The notes beneath the pieces were generated by a model that saw nothing but the letters and a program-made list of their open reading frames with translations, was not told the origin of the DNA and did no database searches. Shown here in pieces: positions 10,841 to 22,682 of a stretch of 64,000 nt of DNA (positions are counted from its first letter, which is position 1; every line of letters starts with the position of its first letter). Position numbers and translations under genes: made by a program. The stretch lies in assembly GCA_020152595.1 (NCBI GenBank), contig JAIGNY010003036.1, positions 307,001-371,000 of the forward strand. Reading direction: 5' to 3'. The stretch comes from Chiridota heheva (Eukaryota > Echinodermata > Holothuroidea > Apodida > Chiridotidae).

Positions 10841-13800
10841 TTGATGTTCTGGCTCTTTATCTTGGTTATTACCTTCCTGTTTTAATGTTTTTCTCAATAA
10901 CAGGGCAAATCTTTTTCCTTATGGGTGACTTAAGATGTGCAACTTCTTTATTGGTCAAAGGAGACACAAACCCACTGAGGGATTTGGATAAAAATGTATG
11001 AAAATTCCAAAAATCAATACCGTTTCCCACAATAATATTTTGAAAATACCGCTTTTCAGGTCCGGAAGTGGCGTTTTAGAATCAGTCCCTTTTTTTTTGT
11101 TGCCATGAAATATTTACAGGGTTTTTATTTCCGTGATAAAATAATAAGTGCCCTTAAATTCAATATGTTTTACCATAATATAATATAATTCTGTCCAAAT
11201 TGTGAAGGTTTATCGTAAATCTGTCCCAAACGTATAGCTTTATTGTAAAAAAAGAATACATTTTAATCGGGTTGCAAAATAATAATAATACATTCGTTTG
11301 TATGGGCATTGACAATAGTGCTACAAAATAATAATAGTACACTCATTTGTATTGGAGTTGACAATTGTACTTTCATGAAAAGACAACACTGAATGGCAAT
11401 TAGGATTTAAGTGCGAATGATTTCACGGTTTTCACGTGCTTTAGAAGTGCACTTAAATTTTGATTTGAAAGATTATTTCTTTATTTTGAAGATTATAGTT
11501 TTCTTTCTGTGAGGATAATATAATTGTTTTCATGCCTCTATTTCGGAACCAGTTTGTTGGAACTCTCTCATAGTAGGCCTATGTTAGGCTAGTTTATTAC
11601 CGTAGGCGTAGTGTTTAGAATATATGATGTTCGCATCATATAATAGATAACATAAATCTGTGGGTTTGTTTCTCCTTTAAAATGTGCATGGTGGCAGCTA
11701 CACATGATATAAATAGCCCCGATCCAGTTGCTTACAGGTGTACATTGCATCCATGTACTGTAGCTGTGCAAAGGCTCAGACACTGTGTATCATCAATTGC
11801 TCAGGCAAGGTGATAATGCAAACTCTTTTTCTTACTGGATAAGCATACATTTTTTGGAAGAATTTTGTTTGAGAACATTTTTTTCTTTTTTTGAAAAATA
11901 AAGTTATAATAACTGATGAGATTTTGGTGGAGGAAAATAAACAAATCATACTGGAACAGTGATGTTTGAAACTTCTGTTCCTGCTTAAGAAATAGTTTCC
12001 TTAAAACGGAGGGTATTCGACCTCCTGTGACTTACAGTTCCCATGTAGTCTTGTGTTGTCTTCATTTTGCCTATTCTTAAAATCTTGGAGCTTTGATCAC
12101 CCGTGATCAGTGGCGTAGCCAAAGGGTGAGCAGATTGCCCCACCAAAATTCCTCAATATTCCATTGTTATCGGTTAAAAATTAGTACTGTTTATCGGCAG
12201 GGGCCATATTTTGTATCCTGTCGATTTATTTCTGTTACTTGCCCCATCAATATGGAAATCCTGGCTACTCTACTGTACTGCCCATAATCATATAACAAAT
12301 TCAGCTAGTACAACATTTGATGATTTGCCTAGCTAGTACCTACATGTATATCTGATTATGTTATTTCAATACTTTTTCATGTTATAACCATACATTTTCT
12401 AGATGTCATTGTACTTTCACAATGTACACAATAGATGTGCAGTAATTGCCATTTGGTATCAGGTCCTTATGCCCCACAGTAGGTTCTGTTGCTGAAATCT
12501 GGTTTGCAAGTCTTACCTGATTAGGTAATTTGTTTAATGTTAGATTGATTTAGAAGGGAGGAAGAAATACACTATCGTATAATCATACTGTATGGTAGCT
12601 CAATAGCTGCTGTCACAGGTGGTCAACTCATTAGATATTCATTTGTGATCTTTTGCTTGTGTCTGCTAATGTGGTGGTGATGTTACATGTGTTACAGTAA
12701 CACCTCGTGATTAAATGATGCATGTTTTAGCACCTCAATAAACGATTGGTTTTGTGACGCATCGTTTTATGATCAGGTGAATTATTTCACAGAAATTTAA
12801 ACCAGGAAAAAAACAATTTTGTTATAAAGATAGAAATACAATTAATGTGATTTATTTATAATTCAAGAGTTGATAAAAGCAAAATATTGACTTTTAACAT
12901 GGATATGCTGAAAATAGGCTAGTCGCACTTGCAGCAAAGAATCATATATAAGTAGGAACACCAAACATGCAGTATAACAGTATTTATACTCAACAGGCTA
13001 CAGTACAACAACGAAATTTATAGCAGCTAGAGGGCATGTGCAAACCTACTGTACAGTAGTAAAAAAAAAAAAAAATTGATCCCTACAACCTTCTTGTTAC
13101 CATAGCTGTTCATGACTCTAAGAAACAAAACATGTATAACGTCACTGTTCTCGACCTAGCATGAAGCAATATCTTTCCTTAGGAGAAATGGTCTGTCAGT
13201 CATTTAAAGTCAATGAACAAATCACTCAGGCATATGATACACAGCTATTTTTATTACGAGTTTAAAAACAAATATTTCCCACTAAGACACCTAACACAGA
13301 TAAGTGATTTCAATCACTAAAGTGCCCTGTGTATTCAGCACTAGATTTCTGTAATCTTATACACACAAATAACCTTAGGCTACTTGGCTGTGGTGTGCAT
13401 GGGAATGGCAGCTAGACAATCATTGTTTGAGTACAAACACAATACACTGAACAGGAAGTCAGGTTGGTAATTGTCACACCTGAGTTTTTAGGATAAACTC
13501 AGGTGTCGGGTGCGGGTAGGCTTAAAGATAAACTTTTGGGCATGGAGACATTTTGGAAAAATTATCTTGTTTTACTCAATAGCAGTTGAATCTTAAGGAT
13601 GAATGAGTTGAAACTGTTAAGAATTTCACATCGCACAAAGACTATCCTGAAGTGGACATTTATTTCTAAAGTATTTTTGACTACAAGCGATTCATGCCCT
13701 AAAATGTTACTTGCAATACAGCAACACAGCTACAAGCAGTTGGTTATTAAAATGCATGTTCATGGAGCCTCCTTCAGTAGCATTTTTAATTGGGACATTC

Positions 13801-14149
13801 ACGACCAATCCAGGAAGTAACAAATTTGTTCGGGAATTGATGTCAAAATTGGTTGTCAGTGGTAGGAGGAAGTTTCACTCCGTAGCATGGATTAATTAGT
13901 GTGTCAACAAGCATTGCGCGTCTTACTAATTGATTGTGTGTGGTGTGGTTAAAGCCCTTTCTGCAATTCTCTGGGATGATATAGACATAACATTCAGCGG
14001 TGTTTGAAAACTCCAAAGGGAGTTTTTGTGGTATCAGTGCCTACTGTACTTCTATTGTGATAAATGTTACACTTATACTGCAACCTTATAAGATTCACTA
14101 CCTACAGTATGCAATGATTCAATTGGATTTTAATTTGTGTATGAACCCT
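10841..14149. other. Non-coding stretch
   Basis: No gene or strong repeat recognised. 12108-12135 has AGTGGCGTAGCCAAAGGGTG, a short motif also seen in variant form near 33090 and 60195, which looks like a common dispersed-repeat fragment. A 14-bp poly-A lies near 13061. Frames at 13599-13899 overlap in two phases and are unconvincing. Confidence 0.4.
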
Positions 14150-14480
14150 CATACACCAGTTCCACTACATAACATCCATCCATTACAGTCTACATGTATT
14201 TATCTCTGAAAATATTAGTTAGAACCAGTTTTATACACCAGTTCTACTACATAACATCCATCCATTACAGTCTACATGTATTTATCTCTGAAAATATTAG
14301 TTAGAACCAGTTTTATACACCAGTTCTACTACATAACATCCATCCATTATAGTCTACATGTATTTATCTCTGAAAATGTTAGTTAGAACTAGTTTTATAC
14401 ACCAGTTCTACTACATAACATCCATCCATTATAGTCTTTATGTATTTATCTCTGAAAATACTAGTTAGAACCAGTTTTAA
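14150..14480. repeat. Tandem repeat, four copies of an ~82-bp unit
   Basis: Four consecutive copies of about 82 bp, each containing ACACCAGTTCTACTACATAA, CATCCATCCATTA, AGTCTACATGTATTTATCTC and TTAGTTAGAACCAGTTTTAT. Copies differ by single substitutions (TTCCAC in the first; TATAGTC in the third and fourth; TCTTTATG in the fourth). Confidence 0.92.
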
Positions 14481-15035
14481 TTGTATTTTCTTTATTATTT
14501 AGAACAGAATTTAGGTACTGAACCTGCATAATTCCCCCCCAATCAAGTTCATGTCACTGATCTTATGCTGCTTTGAGTACGTAGGCCTATTGAGTGTAGA
14601 AAAACATATTAGAACCTGGTATTATTATAATGCACACATGTACTGTAATGTATCTTTCTTAGAACTTTCAGACTAAAAACCAGACTGTCTGAAATATCAT
14701 TCATCATTTATTCCCTCACAAAAGGGGATTTATTTTTTCATTTTTACAAATGATTATCCAAATTGGCCGACATTAACAATGTAGACATTTTCTGACATGT
14801 AATGAAGTACTGTAAGCATGACCATTCTGAAATTGCTATGCTAAGGCCATCCTTAGAAATTGTTCGTTTTGAGTAACCCTACCTACCCAACAAAATTGCT
14901 ACTGTACTTGAATATTTAATTTTATTTTATCAGAAATGATAATGCTTCAGTGTATAAAAGGTATGAAAAAGCTTTAATTTGGCGCAATAAAATTTGTTGC
15001 TTACCTACCGACCCGCTTTTTCAGAACGAGATGGG

Positions 15036-16382
15036 CTTACCTTACCTTACCTTACCACTCCCTTCTCCTGGGTATGGAGATTAAGGCTTGTCTAAGCAAA
15101 TTCTTCCATCTCTTTCTGTCTCTTGCCACTACTGCAGCTTCTTCCCAGCTGTTCCATCCAAAATCATTTCTCTCTTTCTCTGCCACTCCTTTTAGGTCTT
15201 CCTGTCTTTCTTTTACAGTACTGTACCTTCTGGTGATGGCTATTCTGGCATATTATTCTTCATCTTTTCCTAATACGTGACCCAACTATCTCCATCTTCT
15301 CTTAAATATCTCCTTGTTTATCTCCATTGTGCCTGTTCTATCATATACTGTACAGTAGTTCTTCATTGCTGACTTTTACTGGCCATCTTATTTTCAAAAT
15401 AATTTTAAGGCATCTCCTTTGGAACACATCTACATGTAGTTTCTTCTGATCCGTTTTTGTCAGCTTCTCTTCTTTCTTCTACAGTACTGTACCTTACCCT
15501 GCTGTAAATTCCAATTGAATCCATTTGAAGTTTTCAACAAGGTTGAACTGGGTTTGAACTAGGTTGAATTGGATTTGAACTAGGTTAAACTGGGTTTAAA
15601 CTAGGTTGAACTGGGTTTGAACTAGGTTCAAATAGGGCGAAGTAGATAACCTATAGTTCAACCCAGTTCAGCCTAGTTCAACCCAATTGTTCCAATTTCT
15701 GTATTAACCTAGTTAGGAAAAACCCAGTTCACTGCCGTATCTTCTTGTTTATCTTCATTGTGCCTGTTCTATCATATACTGTAGTTCTTCATTGCTGACT
15801 TTCACTGGCATCTTATTTTCAAAATAATTTTAAGACATCTCCTTTGGAACACATCTAGTTTCTTCTGATCTGTTTTGGTCAGCTTCCAGATTTCACATAC
15901 ATAGAGGAGTACTGAGATTACATTTGATTGAAATATTTTCAGATTAGTTTTTATCAGGTACAGTAGATGTTAGATTTCCAAATCTTGTCAAATTGATTAA
16001 AAGTTGCCTGTGCTAGCCCATTTCTGCACCTTATGTCTTTATCAGTGCCTGCATCTTTGAATGTATTGCACTGAGAGAGACAAAGCTATCAACATCTTCA
16101 AGCTCTGCATTTGCAACTTTAATTAAATCATCAGTTTTGTTGTAAATGTGCATGATCTTTGTCTTTTTGTCATTAATCTTCAGCCCAATCCTTTGACCTG
16201 TTTCATGTAGTTTGCTTGTTTTATCTTCGAGTTGTTCTTTGGTGCTTGAAATAAGTGCAATGTCATCAGCGTAGTCAAGATTGTCTAGGGTTGTAAATAT
16301 GTTCCACCTGATTCCATTTCTTCTACCTTGTGTACTGCTTCTCATCACCCAAGATGGGCTAACTCCAGCAAACAATTTTTAA
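15036..16382 (-). mobile_element. Decayed LINE (non-LTR retrotransposon), 3' half, minus strand
   Basis: The minus strand from 16375 to 16031 encodes part of a reverse transcriptase: GIRWNIFTTLDNLDYADDIA contains the catalytic YADD box, followed by GLKINDKKTKIM and LEDVDSFV, typical of the RT palm and thumb. Farther along (15890-15740) the reverse complement reads LLYVCEIWKLTKTDQKKLDV and FQRRCLKIIL, and near 15300-15070 it reads WLGHV and WEEAAVVARDRKRWKNLL, which are C-terminal landmarks of endonuclease/RT LINEs. The end at 15036-15060 is a (GGTAA)n-type tail. Frameshifts and stops make it inactive. It is interrupted upstream by the LTR element at 16383 and internally by a duplication and insertion (15309-15889). 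Confidence 0.85.
15309..15889. repeat. Duplicated LINE segment flanking an inserted GAACTAGGTT repeat/foldback
   Basis: The LINE segment at 15309-15472 is repeated at 15738-15889 (both contain CTGTTCTATCATATACTGTA, CTTATTTTCAAAATAATTTT, CATCTCCTTTGGAACACATC). Between them, 15530-15730 holds about five 22-bp units of the type GGTTGAACTGGGTTTGAACT, followed by the reverse complement (AGTTCAACCCAGTTCAGCCT, AGTTCAACCCAA), so the insert can fold back. Either two LINE copies overlapped here or the insert arrived with a long target duplication. Confidence 0.75.
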
Positions 16383-17333
16383 TGTAAGAGGTTGGAAAAT
16401 GTTGTTTTTCTTGTTTAGATCGTATCATACCAAAAATGTGTGATTTTAGCATATTTAGTTTTTTCACTTGCATGTTGCTTCTTCATGTGGGCTTTGAAAT
16501 AAATATTTCTTTTTGCCTATGGTTTGCCATTTGTGTTTTCTCAAGTTTGCAAATAATGTGCTGCAAGTGTATTTTTTAAGCTCTATGCCATTTCTAAACT
16601 GAAATAATGTTATTTTCCATCTTCTTATGTTGATTGCTAAATTTTATTTTGTTAAGACGTTTAAATCCTGACTGAAATGATTTTACCTGGTCTCTTTAAC
16701 CATAAAGCTATTAACTAAGATAATAATAGCTCCATGCTTGAACTTACTCACTATTACTGTAATAACACCATTTATTTTGATACTTTCCTCAGTTTAGACT
16801 TCCCTTTGTGTATTCAGTTACATCTAAGATGGTCATTTTCTTTGTGTATTCAGTTACATCTTAGGTGGTCATTTTCTTTATTTTGCCTGTAATTGGTGGC
16901 TGTGGTTAGTTCCCCTTCCTGTTTTCTTTTGTCAATCAAAGTCTGGACAGAAGAAGGGATTCCTTTGTTTAGAATATTATGGGATAGCCAAATGTAGTAT
17001 TATGGGATAGGCCACATGTTCTGGTCAAAAGTAATTTTAGATTTTGAAGAGACACTTTCAGGAGGCCATAGAGTACAGTTGGATTATCACCATGTAGTTT
17101 ATCAAATACTGAATAATATCTTTTCACTCTTGTAAATATTGTACAGTACGGTATGTGGAGTAAAAATAGACTTTGCACTGTAGTTGGACTTGTAATATTC
17201 ATGTGATGTTTCATCTCCGTTTTTATATATTTCTTGAATTGCGTAAGAATCCACCAGCATTTGCAGTCCTCATACTGCAGATGCTGGCACATCCCAAAGG
17301 AGGAGATCACATCTCGCTCGCGTGCCCCTTACA
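16383..17333 (+). mobile_element. 5' LTR of non-autonomous LTR retrotransposon
   Basis: A 951-bp direct repeat with a second copy at 18670-19620. It begins TGTAAGAGG and ends CCCCTTACA, giving the short inverted TG..CA termini of LTRs. It is preceded by TTAA, which also follows the 3' LTR (4-bp target duplication). An AATAAA lies at 16497-16502. Inside is a 36-bp tandem duplication (16803-16874, each with GTGTATTCAGTTACATCT). A 113-codon minus frame at 16969-17310 exists in both LTRs and is most likely incidental. Confidence 0.95.
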
Positions 17334-18669
17334 AAATGGTAGTAGAGGTGGGGCTTTGGATGTTTTGGGATGGATTCTATACTGTTTCTTTGGACATACC
17401 TTCATCTACCTTCATCTTTAAATCGATTTGAAGTGGACTGACTATTCCTTACCTCTTGTTAACACCTGGACCATTACAATTTGGAGCAGTCATATCATCT
17501 GTGATCTTCGTTTAATACCTGTGTACATGTAGCTGATTTGTTATACTCACTCCTGAAAGTTATCGTGCCTAAAGATGATTTATTAATTTGATTACACTCT
17601 GGACTGACTTAAGGGAAGTGCGGACCACCCCCCAACGGTTACTCATCGGTGGCCTTAATGCGCCCTTTAGTCGCAAAATTACATAGATGTTGAATTTTAT
17701 TTTTCAAGTACATGTTGATTGAATCGAACTGGCCCACTTTTGTTTTCATCTGTTTGTTTCAATGTATTATGTTTCAACAATATTTTGAGAGATTTATTTT
17801 GAAGAATAAGACAACCTCATTCTCTGATGTGTTTCTTGCACCTGGATGTTTGGTTTCTTATTGAACATGTATTTTCAAACCCAAGATACTACAGTTCTAC
17901 CGAGATGCCGCCCCGCTTGGTGCTTAATACATTAATTTGGAGATAATACAGAATTGTCAATTTATATCAAGGAACATTATGTGTAATAATTTTGTTATGT
18001 TTATTTATTTGTGTTCATTGATCATATCATTATGGATTATGTAAGAGACAGTAATTTGTTTCCAAGCCGGACTTTACTGGACAATACATTTTCTTTTGCT
18101 ATCCTTTAAGATTTGTACATGCTGTACATGTATGTTATTTTCTGTGGAACTACAGGTAATTTACTTTAATCTTAAAGATGTTGTGGTCGGATTTATTTTA
18201 TGTTCAATGTTTACATTTGATATTCAGACAGAATTATTTGCATTTTATATCATTGAAAGTTTGAATCTGTTACGTTAATATAATTGCTAAGTTTGTTGAC
18301 AGTCCATTTTAAGAAATGTGTTAAATGAATTTGCTTTGATTCATTATGTTTGAATGATTTTGAGAATGTATATATGGCATGAACTGTATCAAGATTGCCT
18401 CTGGGTGGTGCAGTCAGGGTCCATGGTTTTGATTTCCAGATATTTTGGTCTGAGCATTTATTTTTGATTTATCTTGCAACTTTGGTGTGTTAACTTGTTC
18501 AAAGCAGTTCTTTGGTCAAAAAGCAATTCATATTATTATGATAGAACAGTACAACAATACTACAATTTTGTTGCTGGTGCATTGACGATATGAAAAATCG
18601 AATGTACTTTGTCAGATTTAAATTACCGGTTTTTGTTGACAGTGTAAGTCAACATTAAGCAGGGAGGGA
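17334..18669 (+). mobile_element. Internal region of non-autonomous LTR retrotransposon (no gag or pol)
   Basis: 1,336 bp between the LTRs. Starting three bases after the 5' LTR is TGGTAGTAGAGG (17337), which differs by one base from the complement of the 3' end of initiator tRNA-Met (TGGTAGCAGAGG), a common primer site in retroelements. Immediately before the 3' LTR is the purine tract AAGCAGGGAGGGA (18657-18669), a good polypurine tract for plus-strand priming. No open frame resembles gag, protease, RT, RNase H or integrase, so the element must have been moved by proteins of another element (LARD/TRIM-like). Confidence 0.88.
17337..17354 (+). promoter_or_regulatory. Primer binding site, initiator tRNA-Met type
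   Basis: TGGTAGTAGAGGTGGGGC begins three bases downstream of the 5' LTR. Eleven of the first twelve bases fit the complement of the animal initiator tRNA-Met 3' end as I remember it. Position and orientation fit reverse transcription of a + strand element. Confidence 0.75.
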
Positions 18670-19620
18670 TGTAAGAGGTTGGAAAATGTTGTTTTTCTTG
18701 TTTAGATCGTATCATACCAAAAATGTGTGATTTTAGCATATTTAGTTTTTTCACTTGCATGTTGCTTCTTCATGTGGGCTTTGAAATAAATATTTCTTTT
18801 TGCCTATGGTTTGCCATTTGTGTTTTCTCAAGTTTGCAAATAATGTGCTGCAAGTGTATTTTTTAAGCTCTATGCCATTTCTAAACTGAAATAATGTTAT
18901 TTTCCATCTTCTTATGTTGATTGCTAAATTTTATTTTGTTAAGACGTTTAAATCCTGACTGAAATGATTTTACCTGGTCTCTTTAACCATAAAGCTATTA
19001 ACTAAGATAATAATAGCTCCATGCTTGAACTTACTCACTATTACTGTAATAACACCATTTATTTTGATACTTTCCTCAGTTTAGACTTCCCTTTGTGTAT
19101 TCAGTTACATCTAAGATGGTCATTTTCTTTGTGTATTCAGTTACATCTTAGGTGGTCATTTTCTTTATTTTGCCTGTAATTGGTGGCTGTGGTTAGTTCC
19201 CCTTCCTGTTTTCTTTTGTCAATCAAAGTCTGGACAGAAGAAGGGATTCCTTTGTTTAGAATATTATGGGATAGCCAAATGTAGTATTATGGGATAGGCC
19301 ACATGTTCTGGTCAAAAGTAATTTTAGATTTTGAAGAGACACTTTCAGGAGGCCATAGAGTACAGTTGGATTATCACCATGTAGTTTATCAAATACTGAA
19401 TAATATCTTTTCACTCTTGTAAATATTGTACAGTACGGTATGTGGAGTAAAAATAGACTTTGCACTGTAGTTGGACTTGTAATATTCATGTGATGTTTCA
19501 TCTCCGTTTTTATATATTTCTTGAATTGCGTAAGAATCCACCAGCATTTGCAGTCCTCATACTGCAGATGCTGGCACATCCCAAAGGAGGAGATCACATC
19601 TCGCTCGCGTGCCCCTTACA
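18670..19620 (+). mobile_element. 3' LTR of non-autonomous LTR retrotransposon
   Basis: 951 bp, same length as the 5' LTR, and I found no difference between the two by reading them side by side. It runs TGTAAGAGG to CCCCTTACA and is followed by TTAA, the second half of the target duplication. Identity of the LTRs points to a recent insertion. Confidence 0.95.
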
Positions 19621-19869
19621 TTAAGCCTGGTCTAAACTGGGTAAATTTGTTCCTGCACAAATTTATGAAAGTTCTGCCGATACTGTAGGATGTTATAATG
19701 TTGTTGTGTAATGTTGTTTTGTTGGTACATGTAGCATGTGACTGCATATCAAATGACTACATTCCCAGTCTTAACCAGGATTTACTAGGACAGCCACATC
19801 CACACATTTTTGGGCTTCTGTGGCCAGGGGTAAGGAAGCCTTCCGGCCCATATTATACCCTTTAAGATC

Positions 19870-20178
19870 CTTGTTGGTGCTGTAAGAGTTGTATTTCATT
19901 TAAAGCTGCAAGAGAGATTTTGCATCCACAACATAATCGGGGGAGTATACCATTTATTAACAACTTGCTGGCTGAAGAAAGAAATGTTTACGTATGTCCA
20001 AGCATGTGCGCTCTTTGTAAATATTAAACTTATGACCTCTGGTGATAGTGCTTTCTCGAAGCTTAAACATTTTCCAAAAGTCCACATTATCCAAACCTTG
20101 AATACCTGTATCATATCACCTCTCAACCTCCTCGCCTCTAAAGTTAACAGATTAAGAAAGCTTAGGAGCTCGTTGTAA
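19870..20178 (-). mobile_element. Decayed LINE C-terminus (CR1-like RT end), minus strand
   Basis: Reading the minus strand gives RRGDMIQVFK-like sequence followed, with frame breaks, by SAHAWTYVNISFFSQQVVNK and PDYVVDAKSL. This is the conserved C-terminal pattern of many CR1/Rex-type LINE reverse transcriptases (RGD.I.VFK ... FFS.RVVN.WN.LPD). It is 5'-truncated at about 20178 and carries frameshifts. It lies 250 bp beyond the LTR element and is a different family from the LINE at 15036-16382. Confidence 0.75.
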
Positions 20179-20189
20179 CTTGAACTAAT

Positions 20190-20845
20190 ACTCAGTGTTT
20201 TATAGCGCTATCACGACATGGCTCTTTTATGTATCGATTATCATGGAGAAAAATATCGCAATATATCGTAGTATCGCAATACTTTTCAAGAAAACTGACT
20301 CCAGACACAAATTGTTAATATCACTAACGTTATATGATCATGGAGTTACAATTTACTCCATGATATGATGAACGCAAGAAAAAATTATTTGCTGTTCTAG
20401 CGAGACGACATGATCGCATGACTATTACGTTCTTTGCGCATCACGCACATGTTTGGTAATTCAGCCAACGTGACCATGAATCATCGAAGTAAGAGCCTGA
20501 GTGGCACATTCCAGACCAATTTTCCATTCTTTTTGGCAACTTACATCGGCGCGTACTAGTGTGCGGTGACGGAGCACGATTTTTAATGAGTTGTTTTTAT
20601 GTTTCAGGATTATTTTGCATGTTTTTAATAGCCTAATCTTAACTTTAGATTAAGCACTGTAACATTAGAATTGTAATGTATGAAAAAGCCTAGCCTAGTT
20701 GCGCGAAAGTTTCTTAGTTAAGCGAAAATTTCTTAGTTGAGTATTAGTTTTTGATATCGTGATATGTTGTGAGAGGCATATTTCATGTCGTGGGAAAAGA
20801 GATATCACGATAATCGATATGTTGTGACAGCACTAGTGTTCTAGA
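20190..20845. mobile_element. Candidate non-autonomous DNA transposon with ATCGATTATCG ends
   Basis: The left part (AGTGTTTTATAGCGCTATCA, CGACAT, ATCGATTATC) is mirrored at the right by the complement of AGTGCTGTCACAACATATCG. The shared inverted segments AGTG(TTTTATAGCG)CTATCACGACAT and AGTGCTGTCACAACAT, plus ATCGATTAT near both ends, suggest TIRs. The interior has no open frame. Exact termini and target duplication could not be fixed, so the class (hAT-like?) is a guess. Confidence 0.45.
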
Positions 20846-21180
20846 ACATACTGTAGTGTTTGCTACTGTTTGGAGTAACATGTCCTTAAAAAGTCTATAG
20901 GCCTGCACCACGTACTGCACCACGTACTGCACCACAACTTTTATGCATATATATTGAAAATGAAATAAATATAAAACATAGACTATTGAACGTGAGTACT
21001 GTAGAAGCCAAAGGAATGTACATGCAAATTCTGAGTGCTCTGGTTGTGATTTTAGAAGCATTGATGATGTTCAGTATTGTTGTCTACACAAGAAGTACTT
21101 GATATCCTGGGGACCCCAACCTCACTTTCCAGTTGATTGCTACTTTACATATTTGCGGTGAGAAAAAAAATATATATTAA

Positions 21181-21737
21181 ACAATCAGTTCAGTGGTCAA
21201 GCTAGTTTAATCTTATATGAAAGAGGACTTCAAAGAAACAAAATGATAGAAAAAGCAATTAAAAAATCTTTTTCCGTTCAGGAGTTATTCAAGTTAAAGG
21301 TTCTGTATTATCTGTGTAGAAATGACTGGCATAATAAGTCTACTATGGAAGTTTGGTGCCTTCATCCTTACATTTTTAACAATTGTTAATGTATTTTAAA
21401 GAAAATTTATTTTAACATTTTTACTATTTGAATTATTTTTCCTTTAACTTTTTTCAGGTGGTGAATTATAATTACCCTTACAAAATTCTGTTTGACTACT
21501 TTCCTGACATATCCAATGGTTTTTAAGCCACAAAATTGCAGAACAAAATATGATAAGCAATCTTTAAGCAATCTGAGGTTAAGACATCACAACTAGTCTG
21601 ATTTCAGTTGTTTCTACACAAATGATACTAAACTTAAAACTTATTCAAATATCTCCTAAAAGGAATACGATTTTTGAATGCTCTCTTCACCATTTTGTTT
21701 CTTTTAAAGTCCTTTTTCATTTAAGGTAAACCTGGGG
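21181..21737. mobile_element. TTAA-type MITE family B (AGGATTAGTT ends), diverged copy
   Basis: Left end follows TTAA (21177-21180) and reads ACAATCAGTTCAGTGGTCAA, a diverged version of the family end AGGATTAGTTTAGTGGTCAA. The right half is the inverted counterpart (GGAATACGATTTTTGAATGC, CACCATTTTGTTTCTTTTAA), but the last ~20 bp of the right terminus are lost. Inverted arms of over 150 bp flank an AT-rich centre. No open frame. The cleanest copy is at 51375-51936. Confidence 0.8.
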
Positions 21738-21769
21738 AAGCACTTCCATATGTGTGGTATATTTATATA

Positions 21770-22075
21770 TTTTCCGCCCGAGCAGGTGCCTTTTTTGCAC
21801 CATTTTTATAGTGCAGGTGTCATTTTTTAATATAATAAAAAAAAAAAAAAGATACTAAATGTTTTATATTTCTTTTAGTACAAAAAAAAATTGTCTTTTT
21901 TTCATCATTTTCGTATTGCAGGTCCCAAAAAATGAGGTTTAACTGTGTTAAATTTGTACTGCTGGTCCATTTTCACAATATTTTGTATTGAATACTCATA
22001 CTGCAGGACTAAAATTGACTTCTTCCATACTGCTGGTATCAAAATTGTATAATTTCATACTGCAGTTCATGTTTT
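21770..22075. repeat. Degenerate CATACTGCAGGTATC repeat, copy 1
   Basis: Starts CCGCCCGAGCAGGTGCCTTT and contains repeated cores such as GTGCAGGTGTC, TATTGCAGGTCCC, CATACTGCAGGACT, CATACTGCTGGTATC and CATACTGCAGTTC, spaced 30-60 bp apart. The same arrangement recurs at 58858-59115, so this is a dispersed family with an internal variable tandem repeat, not a simple local satellite. Confidence 0.75.
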
Positions 22076-22249
22076 TTGGTTGGTGGGCTGCACACCTTTA
22101 CTACTTTTAGTATATTACCCCCTTTTTCCCATGGGAGGTGGACATGCTGGACCATTGAACTTATCCTAGGTGCCATAAAGCACATGCACATGTTGTATTA
22201 CCTTGCAAATTTGGTGACTCGTCCTTTTGAGGGATCAATGAACACCATG

Positions 22250-22369
22250 CTTCCCTGCAAATGCTTATCTCATTTCTTGCGAGCAATAGGGGAAATTGAA
22301 AAACGGAAGTGAGGTCACCAGCACTGCGGCGTTCGCTTTTGAATGTATTTATGGGACGATACCTCTCCT
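22250..22369. mobile_element. TTAA-type MITE family D, one end only
   Basis: Matches the reverse complement of 57636-57745: TTGCGAGCAATAGGGGAAAT, TTGAAAAACGGAAGTGAGGT, then GAATGTATTTATGGGACGAT and ACCTCTCCT|TTAA. Only one terminus is recognisable; the other half is missing or too diverged. Confidence 0.65.
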
Positions 22370-22682
22370 TTAACTGCACAATTATCATTAATGAGAATCC
22401 AGTCATGGGTGCCAAAGATACACAATTTATTCCAATATGTGTAAACTCTTTTTTCAAAAACTAATGTGTAATTCACTAAGAATTCGATAATAGGGAATAC
22501 CTTAAAGGAATAGTACAGTGGTCAGACATCTTGTGACAGAGGGCTACAAGGCGAGCAGTACCATGAAGTAACTGCTGTGATATTATTGAATTTTTTTGTT
22601 CGAGATTTGATTTTTAAGATGTCTTTATTTCAATTGTGTAGAAGAGTACTTCAGAAGTGTCATGTTGTGCACTCACTTTAAT

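Noticed and set aside
16969..17310. 113-codon minus frame, also present at 19256-19597
   Set aside because: Identical because it lies in both LTRs; no similarity to a known protein, and LTRs seldom encode proteins.
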